DNA of 64,000 nucleotides from Leifsonia sp. Root4 (GCF_001425085.1 NZ_LMDN01000001.1:528206-592205); one strand, 5' to 3'; positions 39,275 to 47,808 are shown, numbered from the stretch's first letter. Numbers and translations: made by a program. The notes: generated by a model not told the origin, from the letters alone.

Positions 39275-40474
39275 GTGATCCAGGACTACGACGTTTCAGA
39301 GCCGCTCGACACCGACTTCTATCGGGTGTTCGACGATATCCCGGCGGCCGACCGTGAGGTGTGGCAGCGGGCCCGCGGCTTCGTCGAAGAGATCTGGCCG
39401 ACGATCAATGAGGCGTGGGAGAACGCGGACTACCCGCTCGAGCGGGTGCGCCGCATGGGCGAGCTCGGGCTCCTGAACGACGGCGTCTCCGGCGACGGGC
39501 TCCGCACGCTGTCGCCGCTCGGCGCCGGGCTTGTGACCATGGAGGTCTCGCGCGGCGACGGCTCGCTCGGCACCATCATCGCCATCCAGGGTGGTCTCGC
39601 TCTGCGCACGATCGCGCTGCACGGCAGCCCGGAGCAGAAGGCCACGTGGCTTGTCCCGATCGAACGCGCCGAGGTGCTCGCCGCCTTCGCGCTCACCGAG
39701 CCGCTGCACGGTTCGGATTCGGTCGCCCTGGAGACGACGGCTGTTCCGGATGCCGATGGCTGGGTGATCAACGGCACGAAGAAGTGGATCGGCCACGGGC
39801 TCGGCGGCGCCGTGACGATCGTGTGGGCGCGGGTGCCGAGCGCCGACAAGCACGGCGGCAGCGTGCGCGGCTTCCTCGTTCCGCAGGACACCCCCGGCTA
39901 CAGTGCCGAGGTGCTCACCGGCAAGGTGGCCCTGCGCTCCGTGCACCAGACCCGGGTCACGCTCGAGAACGTGCGTGTTCCGGCCGACGCCGTGCTCCCC
40001 GGCGCGCGGAGCTTCAACGACACCTCGACGGTGCTCTACGCCACCCGGCTCGGTGTGGCCTGGTCGGCGCTCGGCCATGCCATCGCCTGCTACGAGGCGG
40101 CGCTGAACTACGCGACCCAGCGCGTGCAGTTCGGCCGGCCGTTGGCCCAGTCGCAGCTCGTGCAGGAGCGGCTGACGACGATGCTCTCCGACGTCACCTC
40201 GATGCAGCTGCACTGCATGCACCTGGCGAAGCTCGACGAGCGCGGCGAACTCGACCCCGTGATGGCGTCGATGGCGAAGTACACGTGCACCCGCAAGGCA
40301 CGATCCGTCGCGGCCATCGCCCGCGACATGATGGGTGCCAACGGCGTGCTGCTGGAGAACCACGTGATCAGGCACATGGTCGACATGGAGGCCGTGCACA
40401 CCTATGAGGGCACGGAGAGCATCCAGGCGCTGTTGATCGGCCGCAGGATCACGGGCGAGAGCGCCTTCAAGTAG
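39275..40474 (+). CDS. Acyl-CoA dehydrogenase, glutaryl-CoA dehydrogenase-like
   Basis: 399 residues from GTG 39275 with GGGAGGA upstream. FALTEPLHGSDSVALETTA and KKWIGHGLGGAVTIVWAR are the FAD/substrate signatures, and HTYEGTESIQALLIGRRITG carries the catalytic Glu in the YEGT setting typical of glutaryl-CoA dehydrogenases. It oxidises an acyl-CoA, passing electrons to ETF. It stands alone between two terminator-like hairpins: the accA3 terminator upstream and a dispersed element that begins right at its TAG stop. Confidence 0.9.
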   Translation: MIQDYDVSEPLDTDFYRVFDDIPAADREVWQRARGFVEEIWPTINEAWENADYPLERVRRMGELGLLNDGVSGDGLRTLSPLGAGLVTMEVSRGDGSLGTIIAIQGGLALRTIALHGSPEQKATWLVPIERAEVLAAFALTEPLHGSDSVALETTAVPDADGWVINGTKKWIGHGLGGAVTIVWARVPSADKHGGSVRGFLVPQDTPGYSAEVLTGKVALRSVHQTRVTLENVRVPADAVLPGARSFNDTSTVLYATRLGVAWSALGHAIACYEAALNYATQRVQFGRPLAQSQLVQERLTTMLSDVTSMQLHCMHLAKLDERGELDPVMASMAKYTCTRKARSVAAIARDMMGANGVLLENHVIRHMVDMEAVHTYEGTESIQALLIGRRITGESAFK

Positions 40475-40573
40475 CGCGACGCGCAGCGTCGCGAAAGGCG
40501 GCAGCCAGACCCAAGGCAACCCCGGGAACTGTCACCGACGCTGGTTGGGTTTCGACAAGCTCAACCAGCGGTG
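40475..40573 (+). repeat. Dispersed extragenic element, copy 2 (modules A and B)
   Basis: CGCGACGC-GCA-GCGTCGCG (40475-40493) forms a perfect 8-bp hairpin directly after the TAG, then AAAGGCGGCAGCCAGACCC, ACCCCGGGAACTGTCACC and GACGCTGGTTGG, followed by module B, GTTTCGACAAGCTCAACCAG. It is the most complete copy in the window. The next gene, on the other strand, ends at 40606. Confidence 0.85.
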
Positions 40574-40605
40574 CCGTTCCGCTGATTGACCAGCGGCTGC
40601 GCCCG

Positions 40606-42045
40606 CTACTTGTCGACGATGTGCATGGCGCGGGCGGCATCCGAGATCGAGCCGCTGAGCGATGGGTAGACGGGGAACGCGTCGGCGATCTGGTCGACCG
40701 TGAGTCGGTTCTCCACGGCGAGCGCCAGCGGGAAGATCAGCTCGCTGGCCTTGGGCGCGACGATCACGCCGCCGATCACCGTTCCGGTGCCGCGGCTGGC
40801 GAAGAGCTTCACAAAGCCCTCCTTGATCCCCATCATCTTGGCGCGCGGGTTGGAGGCCAGTGGCAGCTTGTAGATCTCGCCGCGGCGGATGCCCTCCTCG
40901 ATCTGCTTCTGCGTCCAGCCGACGGTTGCGATCTCCGGCTGGGTGAAGATGTTGGAGGTGATGTTTTGCAGCGCCGGAGGGTTGACGGCGTCGCCCATGG
41001 CGTGGAACACGGCCGTGCGGCCCTGCATCGATGCGACACTCGCCAGCGGCATGAAGGTCGTGCAGTCGCCGGCTGCGTAGATGTTCGGCATCGAGGTGCG
41101 TGCGACCCTGTTCACCCGGATGTGGCCGCTGTCGTCGAGCTGCACGCCGGCCTCCTCGAGGCCGATCCCCGCCGTGTTCGGGATGGCGCCGACGGCCATC
41201 AGGCAGTGGCTGCCCTCAACGGTGCGTCCATCGGAGAGCGTGGCGAGCACGCCGTCCTCCGTGCGCACGACCGAGTCGGCGCGCGACTTGCTGAGCACCC
41301 GCATGCCGTTGCGCTTGAAGGCGTTCTCGATCACGTGCGCGGCGTCGGCATCCTCGCCGGGCAGCACCTGGTCGCGGCTGGAGATCAGCGTGACCTTGGC
41401 ACCGAGCGCGCGGTACGCCGAGGCGAACTCGGCACCGGTCACACCGGAGCCGACGACGATCAGGTGCTCTGGCACCGTCTGCAGGTTGTAGAGCTGGGTC
41501 CAGGTGAGGATGCGCTCGCCGTCCGGCACCGCGGAGGCCAGCACGCGCGGGCTCGCACCGACGGACACGACGATCGTGTCGGCCTCGATGCGATCGAAAT
41601 CGGTTCCGGCGTCGCCCTGAGCGGTCGAGACGATGACGGCGCCGGTGCCGTCCAGGCGCCCGTCGCCCTGCACGAGGCGGACCCCCGCACGCAGCAGGTT
41701 GGCCTTCATGTCTTCGGACTGCTGGCGCGCCAGGCTGAGCAGGCGCTTGTTGACCGCGGCCAGGTTGATGGCGACCTCCGGCCGCACCGGCACACCGTCG
41801 GCACCGCGGGTGAAGAACTGCACCCCGAGGTCGGCGGCCTCCTTGATCGAGTTCGAGGCCTCTGCTGTCGCGATCAGCGACTTGGACGGAACGACATCCG
41901 TGAGCACGGCTGCTCCGCCGACTCCGACGCGTTCGACGAGCGTGACCTCCGCACCGAGCTGCGCACCGGCGAGTGCCGCTTCGTAACCACCGGGCCCTCC
42001 ACCGAGTACTGCAATTCTGTGGGTGCGTTCGAACTCATAGGCCAT
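40606..42045 (-). CDS. lpdA: NAD(P)H-quinone dehydrogenase, LpdA type (flavoprotein disulfide reductase family)
   Basis: 479 residues from ATG 42045 (GGAG upstream; a longer frame to 42204 is not credible). IAVLGGGPGGYEAALAG binds FAD, VVGSGVTGAEFASAYRALG binds NAD(P), and IYAAGDCTTFMPLAS and a C-terminal dimerisation domain follow. The redox-active CxxxxC of dihydrolipoamide dehydrogenases is replaced: the site reads GVGGAAVLTDVVPSKSL with no Cys. This fits the M. tuberculosis LpdA (Rv3303c) group, which reduces quinones rather than lipoamide. It is divergent from purine nucleoside phosphorylase. Confidence 0.92.
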   Translation of the reverse strand: MAYEFERTHRIAVLGGGPGGYEAALAGAQLGAEVTLVERVGVGGAAVLTDVVPSKSLIATAEASNSIKEAADLGVQFFTRGADGVPVRPEVAINLAAVNKRLLSLARQQSEDMKANLLRAGVRLVQGDGRLDGTGAVIVSTAQGDAGTDFDRIEADTIVVSVGASPRVLASAVPDGERILTWTQLYNLQTVPEHLIVVGSGVTGAEFASAYRALGAKVTLISSRDQVLPGEDADAAHVIENAFKRNGMRVLSKSRADSVVRTEDGVLATLSDGRTVEGSHCLMAVGAIPNTAGIGLEEAGVQLDDSGHIRVNRVARTSMPNIYAAGDCTTFMPLASVASMQGRTAVFHAMGDAVNPPALQNITSNIFTQPEIATVGWTQKQIEEGIRRGEIYKLPLASNPRAKMMGIKEGFVKLFASRGTGTVIGGVIVAPKASELIFPLALAVENRLTVDQIADAFPVYPSLSGSISDAARAMHIVDK

Positions 42046-42073
42046 TGCTCCATTCTCCCCTGCCGCTCCAAAC

Positions 42074-42109
42074 GCAGCAAATGAGCACACCCTCAGCTGC
42101 ATATGAGCA
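42074..42109. promoter_or_regulatory. Two ATGAGCA half-sites in the lpdA-punA divergent region
   Basis: AAATGAGCA (ending 42087) and ATATGAGCA (42101-42109) match the right half of the TGCTCA-N2-TGAGCA palindromes at 53684 and 55059, while the left halves are degenerate. They lie 41-76 bases upstream of the nucleoside phosphorylase start. This is weak evidence for a shared nucleoside regulator. Confidence 0.35.
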
Positions 42110-42149
42110 AAATCTGCAGCGCGGGCGCATCCGTCATTAGAGTTGATGC

Positions 42150-42977
42150 ATGTCTGTACAGAACCCACTTGACCTGCCCGATTCCGACCCGTTCGATGTC
42201 GCACGGATCGCCGCAGAGCAGATCGCCGAGAAGACCGGCGTCGAACGCCACGACATCGCGCTGACCCTCGGCAGCGGCTGGGGCAAGGCCGCCGAATTGC
42301 TCGGCGAGACGACCGCCACCATTCCGGCGCACGAGATCATCGGATTCAGCAAGCCGGCCCTCGAGGGCCACGTCGGAACGCTGCGTTCCGTGCTGCTGCC
42401 CGGCGGCAAGCGCGCCCTCGTGATCGGCGCACGCACCCACTACTACGAGGACCACGGTGTCCGCCGCGTCGTGCACAGCGTGCGCACCGCCGCAGCGACC
42501 GGCGTGAAGACGATGATCCTCACCAACGGGGCTGGAGGCATCAAGGAGACGTGGAAGCCGGGCACCCCCGTGCTGATCAGCGACCACATCAACCTGACGG
42601 CCGACTCTCCGCTCGAGGGCGCGACCTTCATCGACCTCACCGATCTGTACTCCAAGCGCCTGCGCGATCTCGCGCACTCCATCGACAGCACGCTCGATGA
42701 GGGCGTTTACTGCCAGTTCCGCGGACCGCACTACGAGACGCCGGCCGAGGTGCAGATGGCGAAGATCATCGGCGGCCACATCGTCGGTATGTCGACCGCA
42801 CTCGAGGCGATCGCCGCACGCCAGTCCGGCATGGAGGTGCTGGGCATGTCGCTCATCACCAACCTCGCGGCCGGCATCCAGAAGACCCCGCTCAGCCACG
42901 CCGAGGTGATCGAGGCCGGCCAGATGGCCGAGCCCGTGATCAGCGCACTGCTGGCCCGTATCGTGGCGGCGATCTGA
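42150..42977 (+). CDS. punA: Purine-nucleoside phosphorylase
   Basis: 275 residues, trimeric PNP type. LTLGSGWG, GARTHYYEDHG, ILTNGAGGIKETW, GPHYETPAEVQMAK and GMEVLGMSLITNLAAG are the family motifs. It cleaves purine nucleosides with phosphate to base and (deoxy)ribose-1-phosphate. Its stop overlaps the start of the phosphosugar mutase gene (TGATG), and that product can take the sugar phosphate further. It is the salvage step for nucleosides imported by the ABC/BMP system at 49.6-56.1 kb. Confidence 0.95.
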   Translation: MSVQNPLDLPDSDPFDVARIAAEQIAEKTGVERHDIALTLGSGWGKAAELLGETTATIPAHEIIGFSKPALEGHVGTLRSVLLPGGKRALVIGARTHYYEDHGVRRVVHSVRTAAATGVKTMILTNGAGGIKETWKPGTPVLISDHINLTADSPLEGATFIDLTDLYSKRLRDLAHSIDSTLDEGVYCQFRGPHYETPAEVQMAKIIGGHIVGMSTALEAIAARQSGMEVLGMSLITNLAAGIQKTPLSHAEVIEAGQMAEPVISALLARIVAAI

Positions 42978-44701
42978 TGAGCTCGGATGCCGCTCTGCTC
43001 GAGACGGCGCGGGCCTGGCTCGCCCAGGACCCCGACGCGGAGACCCGTGCCGAGCTGCAGCAGCTGATCGACGCGGCGGCCGCGGGCAATGCCGACGCCT
43101 CCTCCGAGCTGCATGACCGTTTCGACGAGCGTCTTGCCTTCGGCACGGCCGGACTCCGCGGCGAGATCGCCGCCGGGTCCAACCGGATGAACCGCGTGCT
43201 GGTCTCGCAGGCCGCAGCCGGTCTCGCCCGCTACCTGGTCGAGGCCGCCGGCCAGAGCCAGACGTCGGGTGCTGCCCCGTCGGTGGTGATCGGCTACGAC
43301 GGCCGCAAGAACTCGGACATCTTCGCCAGGGACACGGCGGAGCTGATGGCCGGAGCCGGGGTGCGGGCGATCCTGCTGCCCCGCCTGCTGCCGACCCCCG
43401 TGCTCGCCTTCGCCGTGCGCCACCTCGATGTGAGCGCCGGCGTGATGGTGACGGCCTCGCACAACCCGCCGAACGACAACGGCTACAAGGTGTACCTGGG
43501 TGACGGCAACGAGGGCTCACAGATTGTCGCGCCCGTCGACGGTGCCATTGCGAACCACATCCTGCGCGTCGCCGCGGAGGAGAACGTGCTCGAGCTGCCG
43601 CGTGGATCCTTCGAGACGGCCGAGGAGGGCGTCATCGACGCCTACATCGCCGCGACGGCCGCCGTGGCGTCCGAGGCTCCGGCGGGTGGCCGCGCTGAGC
43701 TCTCCGTCGTCTACACCGCCATGCACGGCGTCGGGTGGGAGACCGCCCGCAGCGTCCTGGCCGCGGCCGGCTTCTCCGCACCGCATGTCGTCGCCGCGCA
43801 GATCGATCCGGACCCGGCGTTCCCGACGGTTGCGTTCCCGAACCCGGAGGAGCCGGGCGCGATGGATCTGGCGATCGAGTTGGCGCGCGAGCTGGGCGCT
43901 GAGCTCATCATCGCGAATGACCCCGACGCCGACCGGCTGGCGATCGCGATCCCCTCCGCGACGGATGCAACCGGCTACCGTCGCCTGAGCGGCAACGAGC
44001 TCGGCGCCCTGCTGGGCTGGCGCGCCGCTGAGCGGGCCGTGGCCGCCGCATCCGGCGACAACGGACCGGCTGGCACCCTCGCCTGCTCCATCGTCTCCTC
44101 GCCGGCTCTCAAGGCCGTCGCCGCACACTACGGACTCGAGTTCGCCAACACGCTGACCGGCTTCAAGTGGGTCTCGCGCGCTCCCGGGCTGATCTTCGGC
44201 TTCGAGGAGGCGCTCGGCTACCTGGTGAACCCGGAGACCGTGCGCGACAAGGACGGCATCTCCGCCGCGGTTGCTCTTCTCGACCTGACCACGTCGCTCA
44301 AGGCCTCCGGCCGCACGATCGCTGACCACCTCGAGGAGTTCACCGCGACCTTCGGTGCCTACGCCTCCAGCCAGGTCTCCGTGCGCGTCACGGATCTCTC
44401 CCGCATCGCCGAGGTGATGTCGGCGCTGCGCGCTGACCCGCCGGTGGAGATCGGCGGCATCCGGGTCGAGCAGATCGACGACCTCGGTGCGGGCTTCGGC
44501 GCGCTGCCGCCGAGCGATGTCCTGCGCATCTGGCTCACCGGCGGCGCCCGCGTCATGGTGCGTCCGAGCGGCACGGAGCCCAAGCTCAAGGTGTACATCG
44601 ACGCGTCGTCCACCGACGGCAGCGTCGTCGAGCGCGAGGCGGCCGCTGCCGCGACGGTGGCCGCTCTGGACATCGGGATGCGCGCCCTCATCGGCGCGTA
44701 G
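42977..44701 (+). CDS. pmmB: Phosphohexomutase-superfamily enzyme (PmmB-like; likely phosphopentomutase)
   Basis: 574 residues. The phosphoserine loop MVTASHNPPNDNGYKVY, the metal loop IIANDPDADRLAIA, the sugar-binding loop LIFGFEEALGYLV and the C-terminal VRPSGTEPKLKVY are all present. The superfamily interconverts sugar-1- and -6- (or -5-) phosphates. Overlap with purine nucleoside phosphorylase suggests it turns ribose-1-phosphate into ribose-5-phosphate, though phosphomannomutase activity for the manC pathway is also possible. A degenerate dispersed element starts at its stop. Confidence 0.9.
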   Translation: MSSDAALLETARAWLAQDPDAETRAELQQLIDAAAAGNADASSELHDRFDERLAFGTAGLRGEIAAGSNRMNRVLVSQAAAGLARYLVEAAGQSQTSGAAPSVVIGYDGRKNSDIFARDTAELMAGAGVRAILLPRLLPTPVLAFAVRHLDVSAGVMVTASHNPPNDNGYKVYLGDGNEGSQIVAPVDGAIANHILRVAAEENVLELPRGSFETAEEGVIDAYIAATAAVASEAPAGGRAELSVVYTAMHGVGWETARSVLAAAGFSAPHVVAAQIDPDPAFPTVAFPNPEEPGAMDLAIELARELGAELIIANDPDADRLAIAIPSATDATGYRRLSGNELGALLGWRAAERAVAAASGDNGPAGTLACSIVSSPALKAVAAHYGLEFANTLTGFKWVSRAPGLIFGFEEALGYLVNPETVRDKDGISAAVALLDLTTSLKASGRTIADHLEEFTATFGAYASSQVSVRVTDLSRIAEVMSALRADPPVEIGGIRVEQIDDLGAGFGALPPSDVLRIWLTGGARVMVRPSGTEPKLKVYIDASSTDGSVVEREAAAAATVAALDIGMRALIGA

Positions 44702-44877
44702 CAGCCAGACGCGCCAGCGTCGGGCTACTACGCGAAAGGCGGCAGCCACCACCAAGGAAGCCTACGAAACCGTCACCGCTGCTCGGCGGTTCGACAGGCA
44801 CAACCAGCGGCCGCAGGCTCAACCAGCGGCCGCAGGCTCAACCAGCGGCCGCAAGCTCAACCAGCGGGAGGCTCACC
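44702..44877 (+). repeat. Dispersed extragenic element, copy 3, with amplified module B
   Basis: AGCC-A-GACGC pairs with GCGTC-G-GGCT just after the stop; CGCGAAAGGCGGCAGCCACC follows at 44731, then GAAACCGTCACCGCTG. Module B is degenerate and expanded: GGTTCGACAGGCACAACCAG, then three CCGCAGGCTCAACCAG-like copies of about 16-17 bp to 44870. This fills most of the 256-bp gap to the PTS genes; no gene was seen. Confidence 0.8.
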
Positions 44878-44892
44878 AGCTGCCTCGAATCA

Positions 44893-44934
44893 ACGAAACG
44901 GCCCGGTCTGCAGCTGCAGACCGGGCCGTTTCGT
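44893..44934. terminator. 42-bp perfect palindrome, bidirectional terminator
   Basis: ACGAAACGGCCCGGTCTGC through its exact complement is centred at 44913/44914. It separates the rightward phosphosugar mutase gene from the leftward PTS genes and, being symmetric, can serve both. T-rich tails are weak. Confidence 0.8.
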
Positions 44935-44957
44935 GTTCGACGCCCCGTGGTGCGCCG

Positions 44958-45233
44958 CTACCAGCCGAGGGCGCCCTCGAGCTTCTCCATGATCTCCTCG
45001 AGATCGAAGTAGTTGTTGATGACCACGATGTCGGCGTTGGTCGCACCGATGTGGGAGACCAGCTCCGGCGACGTCAGGATCACCTGGGCGTCGGCGGCGG
45101 CGACCGCGAGGCTGGCGACGTCGGATGCCGAGACCTCGGCCTCGATGTCGAGCCGCTCGAGGGCGCGTTCGGCGTTCACCTTGAGGATTCCCGAGGTGCC
45201 GATTCCCGCACCACAGATGGCGACGATCTTCAC
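44958..45233 (-). CDS. PTS IIB component (ascorbate/galactitol type)
   Basis: 91 residues starting at a GTG that overlaps the IIA stop by four bases. VAICGAGIGTSGILKVNAE has the phosphorylated Cys (residue 7) in a P-loop like that of UlaB/SgcB IIB domains. It would pass phosphate from IIA to an imported sugar. No IIC permease lies nearby, so the sugar is unknown. Confidence 0.88.
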   Translation of the reverse strand: MKIVAICGAGIGTSGILKVNAERALERLDIEAEVSASDVASLAVAAADAQVILTSPELVSHIGATNADIVVINNYFDLEEIMEKLEGALGW

Positions 45234-45676
45234 GCGTCGACTCCGAGCAGACCGCGAACCGTTGCGGCATCCGGTGCCGCGGCCAAGGCGGGGATCACGC
45301 TCTCGTCGTTGAACACGTTCGCCAGCGCGGCGATCGAGTGCACGTGCTCGTCGGAGCTCTTCACCGCGAGACCGATCAGCACGCTGACGGGGTCGTTGTG
45401 CGGGTGCCCGAAGGCGACGGGCTCGGCCAGCGTGACGACGCTGAGGCCCTCGCGCAGCACGTCGGGGCCGGGTCGGGCGTGGGCCAGCGCGAGCCCGGGG
45501 GCGATGACGATGTAGGCACCGAACTCGTCGATCACCTGAACCATGCGCCCCGTGTATCCGGCGCTGGTGGCGCCGGAACGCCGCAGGGCCTCACCGCACA
45601 ATTCGACGGCGGCGCGCCAGTCGTCGGCGCGCACGGCGATGTCGATGGCCGAGTCAGGCAGGGGCGGGAGAGTCAT
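45230..45676 (-). CDS. PTS IIA component (PTS_EIIA_2 type)
   Basis: 148 residues. YIVIAPGLALAHARPGPDV holds the phosphorylated His in the LAHARP motif, with the FGHPHNDPVSVLIGLAV core that follows in the fructose/mannitol/ascorbate IIA family. It takes phosphate from HPr and gives it to the IIB encoded immediately downstream (4-base overlap). The membrane IIC part is missing from this window. It sits between phosphosugar mutase and adenosine deaminase, an unusual place for a PTS. Confidence 0.88.
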   Translation of the reverse strand: MTLPPLPDSAIDIAVRADDWRAAVELCGEALRRSGATSAGYTGRMVQVIDEFGAYIVIAPGLALAHARPGPDVLREGLSVVTLAEPVAFGHPHNDPVSVLIGLAVKSSDEHVHSIAALANVFNDESVIPALAAAPDAATVRGLLGVDA

Positions 45677-45727
45677 CGGTGTCTTTCAGAGAGGTGGTGG
45701 TGCGCGAGGGTGGTGCGGGTGGGAGGA

Positions 45728-46849
45728 TCAGACCTCGGCGTAGGCGTCAGCGATCTCCTCAGCGAGTTCCTCGCGCTCCTCCAGGGGGAGGAAGGCCGCA
45801 GCGACGGCGTTCTGCTGGAACTGCTCGAAGTCGTCGACGTCGTAACCGAAGGCGTCGCTCAGCAGGCCGAGCTCCTTGCTGAGCGTCGTGTTGCTCATCA
45901 GGCGGTTGTCGGTGTTGACCGTGACACGGAAGCCGAGCTGGTACAGCAGGTCGAACGGGTGGTCGATGAGCTCATCGCCCCAGGCCGCGATGGCACCGGT
46001 CTGCAGGTTCGAGGACGGGCTGAGCTCGAGCGTGATCTGGCGGTCGCGCACCCAGCGGGCGACCGGGCCGAGCGTGACGTAGCTGTTGTCGTCATCCTCG
46101 CGCTCGATCGTGACGTCTTCCGCGAGGCGGACGCCGTGGCCGAGGCGCAGGGCGCGGCCATCGAAGAGCGCGCCCCGGATGCTGTCGATGCCGTCGGCCT
46201 CGCCGGCGTGCACGGTGACGGGGAAGAATTCCTTGGCCAGGTAGTCGAATGCGGCGCGGTGGTTGCCGGCGGGGAAGCCCAGCTCGGCACCGGCGATGTC
46301 GAAGCCGACGACGCCACGGTCGCGGTGGCGCACAGCCAACTCGGCGATCTCGAGCCCACGGTCTGCGTGGCGCATCGCCGTGACGAGCTGGCCGACACGG
46401 ATCTCTCGGCCGGATGAGAAGACGTCGTCGATGCCGGCCTCGATGCCCAGCTGCACGGCTTCGACGACCTGGTCGAGGCTGAGTCCGCGGGCGAGGTGCT
46501 GCTCGGGCGCCCAGCGCACCTCTCCGTAGATCACGCCGTCGGCCGCGAGGTCCTGCACGAATTCGCGTGCGACCCGCTCGAGCCCCTCGACGGTCTGCAT
46601 CACGCTCGTGGTGACGTCGAAGGTCTTGAGGTACTCGACGAGGGATCCGGAGTTGGCCTGATCCGCGAACCAGGTGCCGAGTTTCGCGGCATCGGTGGTC
46701 GGCACGTCGATGCCGATGGCATCGGCGAGTTCGATGATCGTCTGCGGCCGCAGGCCACCGTCGAGGTGGTCGTGCAGGGATATCTTGGGCAGTGCTTCGA
46801 TGCTGATGGCGCCGCCGGGCAGAAGGTGCTCGCTCTGAGAGGTGTTCAC
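45728..46849 (-). CDS. add: Adenosine deaminase
   Basis: 373 residues from GTG 46849. ISLHDHLDGGLRP gives the zinc HxH pair, VTVHAGEADG the catalytic His-Ala-Gly-Glu, LELSPSSNLQTG the substrate loop, and TVNTDNRLMSNTTLSKE the last metal Asp. It deaminates (deoxy)adenosine to inosine, a substrate for the phosphorylase at 42150. AAGG immediately precedes the GTG, closer than usual, so initiation may be weak or leaderless. It is divergent from the siderophore-interacting protein gene. Confidence 0.95.
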   Translation of the reverse strand: MNTSQSEHLLPGGAISIEALPKISLHDHLDGGLRPQTIIELADAIGIDVPTTDAAKLGTWFADQANSGSLVEYLKTFDVTTSVMQTVEGLERVAREFVQDLAADGVIYGEVRWAPEQHLARGLSLDQVVEAVQLGIEAGIDDVFSSGREIRVGQLVTAMRHADRGLEIAELAVRHRDRGVVGFDIAGAELGFPAGNHRAAFDYLAKEFFPVTVHAGEADGIDSIRGALFDGRALRLGHGVRLAEDVTIEREDDDNSYVTLGPVARWVRDRQITLELSPSSNLQTGAIAAWGDELIDHPFDLLYQLGFRVTVNTDNRLMSNTTLSKELGLLSDAFGYDVDDFEQFQQNAVAAAFLPLEEREELAEEIADAYAEV

Positions 46850-46929
46850 CCTTACAAATCTAGTGGTCGGGTGGTCGGGATGTCTCGGCAGATTCGCAGC
46901 CGCATTCCGCCAACATCGAACACGGTCGC

Positions 46930-46948
46930 TAAGGTTAGCCTTAGCTAA
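46930..46948. promoter_or_regulatory. DtxR/IdeR-type iron box
   Basis: TAAGGTTAGCCTTAGCTAA matches the iron-box consensus TTAGGTTAGCCTAACCTAA at 16 of 19 positions. It ends 20 bases before the ATG of the siderophore-interacting protein gene, so iron-loaded DtxR/IdeR bound here would block transcription. Confidence 0.85.
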
Positions 46949-46968
46949 CCACGACGAGCGAGGATGCA

Positions 46969-47808
46969 ATGGCCAACTCATCAACCGCAACGGCGATCAA
47001 GCCGAGCGATCCGCAGGTGTTGCGCCTCGCCGTGCTCGCCTCGGCCCGCCTCAGCCCGTCGATCCAGCGGGTGACCGTCGGCGGTCCCGCTCTGCGACAT
47101 TTCACACCGATGGGATACGACCAGTGGTTCCGGCTCTTCCTCCCGCGCGCCGGCCAAGAGGACTTCCGGCTGCCGACCAGGACGTCGGCGCTCTGGTACG
47201 CCCAGTGGCTCGCGACGCCGAGCGCGAAGCGTCCAGACTGCCGCAACTACACGGTTGCGGGCATCAGGCCGGAGCTCGGCGAGATCGACATCGACTTCGT
47301 CGTGCACGGCGACCCGGCATCCGGCTCGGTCGATGGGATCGCCGCGGCGTGGGCGCTGAGTGCTCGCCCCGAGATGCCGATCGGTCTGCTCGACCAGGGG
47401 ATCATGTACGCGCCTCCCCGGGGGAGCGACGAGACCCTGATCGTCGCCGACGAGTCCGGCCTCCCCGCGGTTGAGGGGATCCTGCGCAGCCTCCCGCGCA
47501 CCGCGCGCGGAGCCGCCGTGATCGAGGTGCCGCACGCCGGCGACAGGAGGGCGCTCGGCCAGCCGGACGGCATCGAGGTGCACTGGGTCGTGCGCGCAGA
47601 GTCCGCGGCCCCGCACGCCCTGCCCGGGGTGGCCGCACTCGCCCACATCGCCGGGCTCCCCGCGCCGTCAGCCGCCTGCTACGTCTTCGCGGTCGGCGAG
47701 TCCGCGCTGGCGACCGGCGTTCGCCGCCACGCGGTGTCACTCGGGGTCCCGAAGGCGAATGTGCGCTTCTCCGGCTACTGGAAGGCCGGCCGCCGGGCGG
47801 GCACGTAG
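46969..47808 (+). CDS. Siderophore-interacting protein (FAD-dependent ferric-siderophore reductase)
   Basis: 279 residues. The N-terminal FAD domain has CRNYTVAGIRPE, the RxYT motif that holds flavin, and IDIDFVVHG; the C-terminal part has LIVADESGLPAVEGIL, YVFAVGESALATGVRRH and FSGYWKAG, the usual order of ViuB/SIP proteins. It reduces ferric siderophores in the cytosol to release iron. The iron box 20 bases upstream fits iron-starvation control. No siderophore uptake genes accompany it. GAGG lies upstream of the ATG. Confidence 0.92.
   Translation: MANSSTATAIKPSDPQVLRLAVLASARLSPSIQRVTVGGPALRHFTPMGYDQWFRLFLPRAGQEDFRLPTRTSALWYAQWLATPSAKRPDCRNYTVAGIRPELGEIDIDFVVHGDPASGSVDGIAAAWALSARPEMPIGLLDQGIMYAPPRGSDETLIVADESGLPAVEGILRSLPRTARGAAVIEVPHAGDRRALGQPDGIEVHWVVRAESAAPHALPGVAALAHIAGLPAPSAACYVFAVGESALATGVRRHAVSLGVPKANVRFSGYWKAGRRAGT

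Noticed and set aside
42046-42204. N-terminal extension of the LpdA-type protein
   Set aside because: The extra 53 residues do not resemble the family and run into the divergent punA start region; ATG 42045 has a ribosome site and gives the proper FAD-binding N-terminus.
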